From an uncultured Chloroflexota bacterium (lineage in GTDB: Bacteria; Chloroflexota; Anaerolineae; Caldilineales; Caldilineaceae), in NCBI GenBank assembly GCA_903858085.1, contig CAIOHJ010000275.1, positions 1-6,612 of the forward strand: 6,612 nucleotides of DNA, read 5' to 3'. Numbering within the stretch: position 1 is the stretch's first letter; each line of letters starts with the position of its first letter. This document shows positions 1-6,297 of this stretch, piece after piece. Below the pieces are notes generated by a model. The model saw only the letters and a program-made list of their open reading frames with translations, was not told the origin of the DNA and did not search any database. Made by a program: the position numbers and the translations under genes.

Positions 1-1
1 C

Positions 2-55
2 CAGATCGACTACGCACAGTACGTGAGAATGCGCCGAAAACTGGCCCAGCACTGA
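2..55 (+). CDS. Possible 3' end of an unidentified plus-strand gene (partial)
   Basis: Frame 2 of the plus strand is open from the window edge to a TGA at 53-55 and gives a 17-residue C-terminal tail (QIDYAQYVRMRRKLAQH). It is basic and amphipathic, as the last helix of a globular protein often is. The fragment is too short to identify. The main alternative is that frame 1, which stays open to a stop at 151-153, or no gene at all, is correct; frame 1 would read into the repeat array, which makes it less attractive. If real, the gene converges on mfd. Confidence is low because only 54 bases are visible. Confidence 0.35.
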   Translation, partial: QIDYAQYVRMRRKLAQH

Positions 56-121
56 CCCGGCCCCCTCCGCACACACAGCGGAAAATAACCCCGCCAACTG
101 TGGGACTGTGTGAGAGCGTGC

Positions 122-230
122 TGTGGGATAAAGGTGGGATAAGAGTGGGATAGAGGTGGGATAAAAGTGGGATAAGAGTGGGAAAGGGTGTGGGATAGAG
201 GTGTGGGATAAAGGGGGGATAAAGATGGAG
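122..230 (-). terminator. Candidate Rho-dependent terminator (rut-like, G-free C-rich tract) downstream of mfd
   Basis: On the minus strand the transcript leaving mfd enters, six bases after the stop codon, a 109-nt stretch with no G at all and a TCCC or CCC group in every 11-nt repeat unit. Rho is known to bind C-rich, G-poor, unstructured RNA through pyrimidine-C dinucleotides spaced roughly 9 to 13 nt over about 70 to 80 nt, and this array matches that pattern closely. No hairpin followed by a U tract is seen for mfd in this region, which also favours a non-intrinsic mechanism. Whether this organism has Rho cannot be seen here. The function is an inference from composition. Confidence 0.35.
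123..224. repeat. Nine-copy 11-bp tandem repeat (consensus GTGGGATAAAG)
   Basis: Units begin at 123, 134, 145, 156, 167, 178, 190, 203 and 214. The spacing is 11 bp except for one step of 12 and one of 13, where one or two extra bases (T, GT) are inserted. The GTGGGA core is constant except in the last unit, which starts GG; the second half varies among TAAAG, TAAGA, TAGAG, TAAAA and AAGGG. Variation among copies shows this is not a freshly expanded perfect minisatellite. The array fills most of the space between mfd and the end of the convergent plus-strand frame. There are no C residues on the plus strand from 122 to 230. Partly similar sequence (TGTGGGACTG) occurs just before the array near 99-108. 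Confidence 0.9.
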
Positions 231-236
231 CCGTGC

Positions 237-3200
237 TCAGCTCACCGCCAGAAGCTCCAGCGTGCGCAGCAGCACCTGCCGCCATTGGCCAGATTCGTCG
301 ATCGGCAGATAGATGGCCCGACGTCCTACCCACGGCGCAGCTCCTGAAACCACACCGTTCCCGTCGGCCAGACGCAGCCGCCGCTCCAAGGTGCGCCGCT
401 CCACACCCTCCAATCTGTCACCCAATCTGTCGCTGTACAACACCAGATTGTCCAGATCCCGACCGATCCGCTCGACCCCCGCTCGCGCAGCCAGACCTTT
501 GATGCGAATCTGAAAAAAGAGATCTTCGATCTCCTCCGGCACCGAATCTGTCTCGCTGTCTTTGCCGAAGCGATCCACCAGTTCAGCGCGCATCTCATCC
601 AACGCCGCAACCTGGGAGATCCCCGCAATCCGGCGGTAGAACTGCAGCCGCAACGCTTCGTCGGCAAGATAGGTGGCTGGAATGCGCGCGTCGAGCGGCA
701 AATCCAGCTGCACCGGCGGCTGCAGCGGATCCTCCAGGTCGAAAGGCAACTCTTCGCGGGACGGCACTGCCCGGTTCTGGGCTGGCGGCGGGGCCCCCGC
801 TGCCGGGGCGGCCGCCTGGAGCGCCTTCACAAAGTGCTCTTTTTTGCGCCGCACCTCGTTGATGGCCTGCGCCAGCAACCGCGTGTACAGGTCGAAACCG
901 ACGATATCGATGTGCCCGCTCTGCCGCGCCCCCAATAGATCGCCCGTCCCTCGAATCTCCAGGTCGCGCATCGCGATCCGAAACCCAGCCCCCAGCTCTT
1001 CGCTGCTCTCCAGCACCGCTTCCAACCGACGACGGGCATCGTAGCTCAACACCGTGTTCCGGTTGTAGAGCAGATAACAGTGGCCCCGCTGGGCGCTGCG
1101 CCCCACCCGCCCACGCAGCTGATAGAGCTGCGCCAGCCCAAAATGGTCGGCCCGGTGGATGAGGATCGTGTTGGCGTTGGGAATGTCCAACCCGTTTTCG
1201 ATGATCGTGGTGGCGACCAGCACGTCAACTTCTCCCTCGGCAAACCGTACCATCACCCCCTCCAACTCCCGCTCGGACATCTGCCCATGCCCAACCGCCA
1301 CCACCGCCTCTGGCACCAGATGGCGGATCCGGTCGGCCAAGGTGTGAATGTCGCGCACCCGGTCGTTGACCACAAAAACCTGCCCCCGGCGGTGCAGCTC
1401 GCGCTGGATCGCCTGTTTGACCAGCGTCTCGTCGTACTCCGCCAGCACCGTGTGGACCGGCTGACGCTCCTTGGGGGGCGTGTGAATGGTGCTCATGTCC
1501 CGGATCCCGCTGAGACTCATGTGCAATGTGCGCGGGATCGGCGTGGCACTCAACGTCAAGACATCTACCTGGCTGCGCAGCTGTTTGAGCTGTTCTTTCT
1601 GGGCAACCCCGAAACGCTGCTCTTCGTCGATGATCAGCAACCCCAACTCCTTGAACACGACATCCTTGCTGAGCAGCCGATGCGTGCCCACCACCAAATC
1701 CACTGTGCCTTGCTGCAGCCCGTCAAGCACCTTCTGCTGCTGGGCAGCCGTGCGAAAACGGCTCAAGACCTCAACCCGCATCGGGTAATGGGCCAGCCGC
1801 CGACTGATCGTTCGATAGTGCTGTTGGGCCAGCACCGTCGTCGGCACCAGAAAGGCCACCTGTTTGCTGTCCTGGATCGCCTTGAAGGCCGCCCGCACGG
1901 CAACTTCAGTCTTGCCATACCCGACATCCCCACAGATCAGCCGATCCATCGGACGGTCGGACTCCATGTCCCGTTTGACTGCCTCGACCGCCACCAGCTG
2001 ATCTTCGGTCTCCTGATAGGGAAAGGCCGCCTCCATCTCCTCTTGCCAGGGCGTGTCCGGGCTGTAGACATGGCCAGCCACCAGCTCACGCTCGGCATAC
2101 AGCTGGATCAGCTCCTCGGCAATCTCGGCGACCGCCCGCCGGGCACGTTCTTTGACCTGCTGCCAGTCCGCTGTACCAAGGCGGCTGACCGCCGGTGTCA
2201 TGTCGCTGGAACCCACATAGCGGCTGAGACGGTCAGCCTGGTGTACAGGCACATAGAGCTTGTCTTCGCGGGCGTAGCTGACCAACAGGTATTCACGTTC
2301 GACGCCGCTCAACGTCATCCGCGTCAGCCCCTCAAAGCGCCCAATACCCTGTTCGATGTGCACCACAAAGTCGCCCGGCTTGACATCGGCGAAAAAAAGC
2401 TCCGGCGCCACCTTGCTGTGGGGTTGCGGGCGCGCGCGCGCCTGGGCTTTGCTCCAGCCAAACAGTTCAGCATCTGTCAGCAGATGCACATTGGCCGCGG
2501 TGCCACCCTCCCCTTCCACCCCTTTCAACACAAACCCTTCCCCCAAAATGCCCTGGAGCAAGCTCACCCCCGCCGGCGGCGGGGCCACCTTCATCTCGCT
2601 CTGCACAGGGGTGGCCAGCTGAAGGCCGGCCAGCAGCTCCTGCATCCGTGCGGCCTGGCGGGTCACCAGCACCAACGCATGGCCGGCATCGTGCACCTTG
2701 CGCAGTTCGACTGCAAGCTCTTTGAGCTGACCACCAAAACGCGGGCCAGGTGCAAAAGAACGGGCCAGGGGTGTGTTGGCCCCGGTGCTCTTGCCGAACA
2801 GGTCGCCATACCCCAACAGCGCTGGCTGCCGCTCCAACAATTTGACCCGCAGCTCCTCGGCGGTGAAGGTGCTGCGGGCAAACCCCTGCGGCAGCTCGCC
2901 AGCATGGGTCAGCTCGACGTACAGCTCCTCTGCCTGCAAGTCCAGTTCGCGCAGCGTAGCCAACAGATCGAGGGCGTCGTCGACGATCAGGAGCGCATCG
3001 GAGGGCAGATGCTCCAACAGCGAAATCGCCGGGCTGTACACATACGGAAGATACCATTCAAGACCCTGAAAACTGCTGCCCTGCGCCAGATGCTCGACTT
3101 CCAGCCGGATCGCCTCCCGCACCGCCAGCAACAGCGTCGGGTCCAGCCACAAGCCAGCCTCTTTTCCCGGCGCCCCCTCCTCCCGCAGGTCCCCCCCCCG

Positions 3201-3956
3201 CACCCCCAGACGCTCGACAGCCGCAGGCCCATACTTGCTCAGCACCTCGCTCCCCGGCCCAATCTCAACCGACTCGACCGTCCGCAGGGTGCGCTGGCTG
3301 GTCGGGTCGAAGAGCCGCAGGCTGTCCACCTCCTCCCCAAAGAGGTCAATGCGCAGCGGGGTGGACAGGTTGGGGGGCCAGATGTCGACAATCCCACCGC
3401 GACGGGCAAATGTCCCTGGCTCTTCGACCACCTCCACCGGGGTGTAGCCGGTCTGAACCCAGCTGGGGGTCAAAAGATCGAGCCGCGCCCGAGCGCCCAC
3501 TTTGAGCGTGCGCAGCGCCAACCGCAGTTCACGGGCAGGCAATGTCTTCTGGCTGAACGCCCGCGCGCTGGCGACGATCAGCGGCGGCACCGCACCGCGC
3601 ACCTGCAAAGCCGCCAGAGCAGTCAGACGCTGCTGGCGCGTGCGGCCGCTCCAACGAATGCGCTCGTAGGGGAGCGCATCAGGGTCCGCCAACAGCAAAA
3701 TCGGCGGCCCCCCCTCTTCGCTGGGGGGAAGCCAACAGGCCAGCTGCTCACAAAGCTGCTGCGCCCTCTCGCTGCGCGCAGTGAGCAAAACCACCGGACG
3801 CGCCTGCGCACGCCACAGACCGGCGACCACCAAGGGGCGCGCCGCCGCAAAGAGAGACTGGGGAAGCGCCTCCCCCCCCGGCCGGGCAAACGTTTCCAAC
3901 CACGCACGAAAGGCCGGAAGACGCCCCAGCAGATCGGGCAAACCAGACAAATGCAT
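237..3956 (-). CDS. mfd: Transcription-repair coupling factor Mfd (1239 aa)
   Basis: Mfd is a cytoplasmic ATP-dependent DNA translocase that pushes RNA polymerase off lesions and recruits UvrA for transcription-coupled excision repair. The N-terminal UvrB-like module has LPYERI (95-100) and keeps the residues matching E. coli UvrA-binding R165, R181 and F185 (R186, R202, F206). It has no Walker A, as is normal for this half. The RNA-polymerase-interacting CarD-like domain begins near 515 (GDFVVH at 528). The translocase motifs are GDVGYGKT (676-683), DEEQ (777-780), SAT (803-805) and QLRGRVGR (946-953), followed by the TRG motif RDLEIRGTGDLLG (997-1009). An Ala/Pro linker leads to the C-terminal autoinhibitory D7 domain (about 1090-1239). 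E. coli Mfd has 1148 residues; this one is longer but complete. The ATG at 3956 has GGAG eight bases upstream. It lies 43 bp behind pth, an order also seen in Bacillus. No frameshift or missing motif is visible. Confidence 0.99.
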   Translation of the reverse strand: MHLSGLPDLLGRLPAFRAWLETFARPGGEALPQSLFAAARPLVVAGLWRAQARPVVLLTARSERAQQLCEQLACWLPPSEEGGPPILLLADPDALPYERIRWSGRTRQQRLTALAALQVRGAVPPLIVASARAFSQKTLPARELRLALRTLKVGARARLDLLTPSWVQTGYTPVEVVEEPGTFARRGGIVDIWPPNLSTPLRIDLFGEEVDSLRLFDPTSQRTLRTVESVEIGPGSEVLSKYGPAAVERLGVRGGDLREEGAPGKEAGLWLDPTLLLAVREAIRLEVEHLAQGSSFQGLEWYLPYVYSPAISLLEHLPSDALLIVDDALDLLATLRELDLQAEELYVELTHAGELPQGFARSTFTAEELRVKLLERQPALLGYGDLFGKSTGANTPLARSFAPGPRFGGQLKELAVELRKVHDAGHALVLVTRQAARMQELLAGLQLATPVQSEMKVAPPPAGVSLLQGILGEGFVLKGVEGEGGTAANVHLLTDAELFGWSKAQARARPQPHSKVAPELFFADVKPGDFVVHIEQGIGRFEGLTRMTLSGVEREYLLVSYAREDKLYVPVHQADRLSRYVGSSDMTPAVSRLGTADWQQVKERARRAVAEIAEELIQLYAERELVAGHVYSPDTPWQEEMEAAFPYQETEDQLVAVEAVKRDMESDRPMDRLICGDVGYGKTEVAVRAAFKAIQDSKQVAFLVPTTVLAQQHYRTISRRLAHYPMRVEVLSRFRTAAQQQKVLDGLQQGTVDLVVGTHRLLSKDVVFKELGLLIIDEEQRFGVAQKEQLKQLRSQVDVLTLSATPIPRTLHMSLSGIRDMSTIHTPPKERQPVHTVLAEYDETLVKQAIQRELHRRGQVFVVNDRVRDIHTLADRIRHLVPEAVVAVGHGQMSERELEGVMVRFAEGEVDVLVATTIIENGLDIPNANTILIHRADHFGLAQLYQLRGRVGRSAQRGHCYLLYNRNTVLSYDARRRLEAVLESSEELGAGFRIAMRDLEIRGTGDLLGARQSGHIDIVGFDLYTRLLAQAINEVRRKKEHFVKALQAAAPAAGAPPPAQNRAVPSREELPFDLEDPLQPPVQLDLPLDARIPATYLADEALRLQFYRRIAGISQVAALDEMRAELVDRFGKDSETDSVPEEIEDLFFQIRIKGLAARAGVERIGRDLDNLVLYSDRLGDRLEGVERRTLERRLRLADGNGVVSGAAPWVGRRAIYLPIDESGQWRQVLLRTLELLAVS

Positions 3957-3964
3957 CCGCTACT

Positions 3965-3968
3965 CTCC
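3965..3968 (-). promoter_or_regulatory. Ribosome binding site of mfd (GGAG)
   Basis: GGAG on the minus strand, separated by 8 nt from the ATG at 3956-3954. It supports this start over internal alternatives. It lies in the 43-bp gap after pth, where no terminator or obvious promoter is seen. Confidence 0.75.
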
Positions 3969-3999
3969 AAGACGCAGACAACAGAGCGGCCCGTGCACA

Positions 4000-4581
4000 C
4001 TACCCGTTGTAACGATTCATCGCGCTGCCAACTCCCTCAAACAGCCAGCAGAGCACAGCGTCCACCACACGGTCACGCAACGGCGAAAAAACCAGATCTT
4101 CGTCGGGGGTGAAGTTCTGCAACACATAATCGGCCGGGTCCAAAAAGCGGGGGGGGCGGCCAATCCCAACTTTGGCCCGGGCAAATTCCTGGCTGCCCAG
4201 CCGGTCAATGATCGACCGAATCCCATTCTGGCCGCCCGAAGAACCGCCAGCACGCAGCCGCAGCTTGCCTGCCGCCAGATCAAGGTCGTCGTGGATGGCC
4301 AGGATGTCGGCCGGCTCGACTCGAAAAAAACGGGCCAACGCCGCCACCGCTTCGCCGCTGCCATTCATATAGGTCAACGGCTTGACCAGCAACACCTTCT
4401 GTCGAAGACCCTGGTGCTCCACAACTCCACTGCCCGTCGCCGCACGCAGCTGCATCCGATCGAGGGGAATGGCCAGACGCCCTGAGAGCCGATCGACACA
4501 TTGAAAACCGATGTTGTGGCGGTTGCGGCTGTACTGCGGGCCCGGGTTGCCCAGCCCCACCACCATCTTGATCTCTGCCAT
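4000..4581 (-). CDS. pth: Peptidyl-tRNA hydrolase (193 aa)
   Basis: Pth cleaves the ester bond of peptidyl-tRNAs that drop off ribosomes, recycling tRNA in the cytoplasm. The family signature GLGNPG is at 9-14, RHNIG at 21-25, YMN at 71-73 and HDDLDL at 97-102. The key residues match E. coli N10 (N12), H20 (N-terminal catalytic His, H22), N68 (N73) and D93 (D98). The position of E. coli H113 is Gln here (Q118, in GGQNG), while N114 is kept (N119). Length equals the usual 190-200. The ATG at 4581 is chosen because it follows the upstream stop as TGA-G-ATG and gives the standard short N-terminus. It has no clear Shine-Dalgarno, so translation is probably coupled to the preceding gene. A TTG at 4626 would overlap that gene, and an ATG at 4566 would also leave a plausible protein. 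Confidence 0.97.
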   Translation of the reverse strand: MAEIKMVVGLGNPGPQYSRNRHNIGFQCVDRLSGRLAIPLDRMQLRAATGSGVVEHQGLRQKVLLVKPLTYMNGSGEAVAALARFFRVEPADILAIHDDLDLAAGKLRLRAGGSSGGQNGIRSIIDRLGSQEFARAKVGIGRPPRFLDPADYVLQNFTPDEDLVFSPLRDRVVDAVLCWLFEGVGSAMNRYNG

Positions 4582-4582
4582 C

Positions 4583-5356
4583 TCAGCGGAAACGCTGCCA
4601 GGCCCACCCCAACAGGCGCCGGCCAAAAATCAGCAGCCCTGCCGCCAGAAAGGTCCCGGCGCTCAGGCGCACACCGTTCCAAAACTGGTCTTGCAGCCGC
4701 TCCCATGCAAGGGCTTCCCCCAGCTCGCGCGTCAAACCGCCACTCACCGCCGTCACAGCAGGCTCCGGACTGGCCGGCGTCGGGGTCGGCAACAGCCCCC
4801 CAACCGCTGGCTGCTCGACAGGCAGCGGCGTCGGTTCGTCCCCTTCTACCTGCGGTTGGGCAACCTCCCCCAACACCGCTGTCGGCTGCGGCGCCGGCGT
4901 AAAGGTCGGCGTCACAGTCGGCGTTTCCGTCGGGGTCCCCGCCACCACCACTGCCGCCGGCGCCAGATTGACACTCAGATTGGGCACGAAAAACTCTGCA
5001 TAGTTGCCGTCTGCCTTGACCACACGCAGCCTCAACGTGTAGGTGCCCGGCGGCAACGCACCTGCCTGCCAGATCCCCAGCTGACCGTTGGTCACCGGGG
5101 TCGTGCCCCCAGCAAAGTAGATAAAAGCATCGTCCCCGCTGGGGTCTTGTCTGAAATGCACTTCATATTTTTGAAATGTGTCGATCGTCGCACTGCCAAA
5201 GATGGGCACATCCCCAGCAATCGCAGAGCCAGGAGCCGGCGATGTGATCCCAGGCTGCGCCTGCAGCGCTGGCGCCCCCCCGAACAACCCAGCCAACAAC
5301 CCAGCCAACAGGCCAGCCAACAGCAGCTGCCTGCCCCCCCCCTTGCACTTCTTCAT
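4583..5356 (-). CDS. Secreted, membrane-anchored Ig-like protein of unknown function (257 aa)
   Basis: Not recognised as a named family. From the ATG at 5356 the protein has a clear signal peptide: basic start (MKK), hydrophobic core of repeated GLLA (about 11-25), and a likely cleavage after LQA (31-33). Next is a beta-rich domain (about 35-130) that opens with SPAPGSAIAGDVPIFGSA and ends with PGTYTLRLRVVKADGNY, the style of Ig/FN3-like sandwiches in bacterial surface proteins. A Pro/Thr/Glu-rich linker (TPTETPTVTPTFTPAP and later TPTPAS) spans about 140-215. One hydrophobic segment (about 230-245) and a basic tail (GRRLLGWAWQRFR) anchor it with the C-terminus in the cytoplasm. The mature part has no cysteine, so it is not itself a substrate of the neighbouring Dsb proteins. 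An upstream ATG at 5386 (overlapping the dsbB stop as TGATG) would add 10 residues but lacks a Shine-Dalgarno; GGAGG precedes 5356. A scaffolding or cell-envelope role is only a guess. Confidence 0.85.
   Translation of the reverse strand: MKKCKGGGRQLLLAGLLAGLLAGLFGGAPALQAQPGITSPAPGSAIAGDVPIFGSATIDTFQKYEVHFRQDPSGDDAFIYFAGGTTPVTNGQLGIWQAGALPPGTYTLRLRVVKADGNYAEFFVPNLSVNLAPAAVVVAGTPTETPTVTPTFTPAPQPTAVLGEVAQPQVEGDEPTPLPVEQPAVGGLLPTPTPASPEPAVTAVSGGLTRELGEALAWERLQDQFWNGVRLSAGTFLAAGLLIFGRRLLGWAWQRFR
5289..5322. repeat. Three 12-bp direct repeats inside the signal-peptide coding region
   Basis: CCAGCCAACA occurs at 5289, 5301 and 5313 with a 12-bp period. In the coding strand it encodes repeated Leu-Leu-Ala-Gly units of the signal-peptide core. 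A gain or loss of a unit would stay in frame and change core length by four residues. Confidence 0.85.
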
Positions 5357-5366
5357 CCCCCACTTG

Positions 5367-5371
5367 CCTCC
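5367..5371 (-). promoter_or_regulatory. Ribosome binding site deciding the start at 5356 (GGAGG)
   Basis: GGAGG on the minus strand lies 10 nt before the ATG at 5356-5354. The upstream ATG at 5386 has no comparable sequence. This, together with the compact signal peptide that results, is why the shorter protein is preferred for the anchored Ig-like protein. Confidence 0.65.
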
Positions 5372-5385
5372 GTGCTTCTCATCCA

Positions 5386-6279
5386 TCAAGGCTGGCGCAG
5401 GTACTGGAGGATCGCCAGCAGATCAGCGTCGCTCAGATCCGGTCGCCCACCGCTGGGGGGCATGACCAGACCGCTGGTATTGGCAGGGTCGTTCAGCTCA
5501 CGCCCCTGGCGGGTGACCGCCAGCACTTCGGCATCCGTGGCGGCGGCCAGAAAGTCAGAGCCCCGCAGCCGATTGCCCAGATTCGCCACCCCCTGCCCGT
5601 CGACACCGTGGCAGGCAGCACAGGCTTGCAGGTAGAGCTGTTCGCCGCGCCCCCCCTCGCTCACCGGCTCCGCTTCCACCTGCGGCGGAGCCAACACCAG
5701 CGTCGGAAAGGGGCTGGGCTGGACAGCCGCAGAAGCGATCGGCTCCCCGCTGAGAAACAACACCGCAAAAATCCCCAACACCGCCGCGATACTCCCCCCC
5801 ACCGGCAGCCAGGGAGCCCGCAAGGAAGAGCCAGCTCCGTCCTCGGCGGCTGGCTCCCCCTGGAGCAGCGCAATCACACTCATCAGCGTCACGATCAAAA
5901 ACGCCACCAACGCCAAAAACGGAATCGTCACAAAACCGAACCAGTTGATCCACTGCGTCGTGCACGCCACCCCCTGCGAACAGGCTGCCGCCCCCGCAAA
6001 CAGATCGGTCTTCTCCAACAGATAGTGATAGGTCGACATCCCCAGCCCGTAGAGCGAGAGGGGCAACACATAATAGGGCAGATGAGGGTCACGACGCAGC
6101 AGGCCCACCGCTATCACCGCCGACAAGGGATACATCAGGATCCGCTGATACCAACAAAGCACACAGGGCACATAGCCCCGCACCTCGCTGAAATAGAGGC
6201 TCCCACAGAGCGCTGTCCACGCCGCCAACAACGCCAGATACATGCTGTGGCGGTTCAACCAGAGCGAAATGCGTTCCAT
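5386..6279 (-). CDS. dsbB: DsbB/BdbC-type disulfide oxidoreductase fused to cytochrome c (297 aa)
   Basis: DsbB proteins re-oxidise DsbA and pass the electrons to quinone in the cytoplasmic membrane. Residues 1-140 form a complete four-helix DsbB of the short BdbC type: helices near 13-30, 47-61, 69-87 and 116-139, the active-site pair in PCVLCWYQR (C39/C42), the conserved Arg matching E. coli R48 (R46), and a second pair C100/C106. A fifth helix (about 158-176) and a Pro/Val-rich linker lead to a class I cytochrome c domain (about 209-297) with haem motif CAACH (C220, C223, H224) and a distal Met ligand in VMPPSGG (M273). With both ends of a normal DsbB in the cytoplasm, helix five puts the haem domain outside, on the same face as both cysteine pairs. 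The start is ATG 6279 (AAGG 7 nt upstream); a TTG codon directly before it is less likely. The stop is 29 bp before the next start. The fusion is continuous, with no frameshift. Direct electron transfer to the haem is inference. Confidence 0.96.
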   Translation of the reverse strand: MERISLWLNRHSMYLALLAAWTALCGSLYFSEVRGYVPCVLCWYQRILMYPLSAVIAVGLLRRDPHLPYYVLPLSLYGLGMSTYHYLLEKTDLFAGAAACSQGVACTTQWINWFGFVTIPFLALVAFLIVTLMSVIALLQGEPAAEDGAGSSLRAPWLPVGGSIAAVLGIFAVLFLSGEPIASAAVQPSPFPTLVLAPPQVEAEPVSEGGRGEQLYLQACAACHGVDGQGVANLGNRLRGSDFLAAATDAEVLAVTRQGRELNDPANTSGLVMPPSGGRPDLSDADLLAILQYLRQP

Positions 6280-6286
6280 CAACTGA

Positions 6287-6290
6287 CCTT
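6287..6290 (-). promoter_or_regulatory. Ribosome binding site of the dsbB-cytochrome fusion (AAGG)
   Basis: AAGG on the minus strand, 7 nt before the ATG at 6279, within the 18-bp gap after the DsbA-family gene. It supports ATG over the adjacent TTG at 6282, from which the spacing would be only 4 nt. Confidence 0.5.
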
Positions 6291-6297
6291 GCCGCCC

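Noticed and set aside
66..82. Small hairpin (TCCGC, 7-nt loop, GCGGA) as an intrinsic terminator of the plus-strand gene
   Set aside because: The stem is only 5 bp and is followed by AAAATAA rather than a T tract on the plus strand; on the minus strand the T-rich part comes before the stem.
123..224. DnaA-box cluster or replication origin
   Set aside because: The minus-strand unit contains TTATCC like the DnaA box, but the next bases are CAC instead of ACA, so only six of nine positions fit, and no dnaA/dnaN genes or AT-rich unwinding region are nearby.
123..224. CRISPR array
   Set aside because: The unit is only 11 bp with no unique spacers, and there are no cas genes.
10..333. Minus-strand frame with a repetitive peptide (SHSYPTFIP repeats) through the 11-bp array
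   Set aside because: Its N-terminal half overlaps the end of mfd in another frame and the repeats arise because three 11-bp units make 33 bases, which keeps any frame open. No ribosome binding site is seen.
2430..2441. Alternating GC run as a Z-DNA element
   Set aside because: It is 12 bp inside mfd coding an Ala-Arg repeat and is easily explained by codon use in a GC-rich genome.
1080..4112. Plus-strand open frame of about 1010 codons antisense to mfd
   Set aside because: It lies opposite the well-conserved mfd gene, is rich in Gln, His, Arg and Pro with no recognisable domain, and long antisense open frames are expected in GC-rich coding DNA.
4582..4626. TTG start at 4626 for pth
   Set aside because: It would add 15 residues not typical of Pth and overlap the upstream gene by 44 bp; the ATG at 4581 gives the standard N-terminus.
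4511..5635. Plus-strand open frame of 374 codons opposite pth, the anchored protein and the cytochrome domain
   Set aside because: It spans three genes on the other strand and has a low-complexity Arg/Pro/Gln composition without motifs; it is a shadow.
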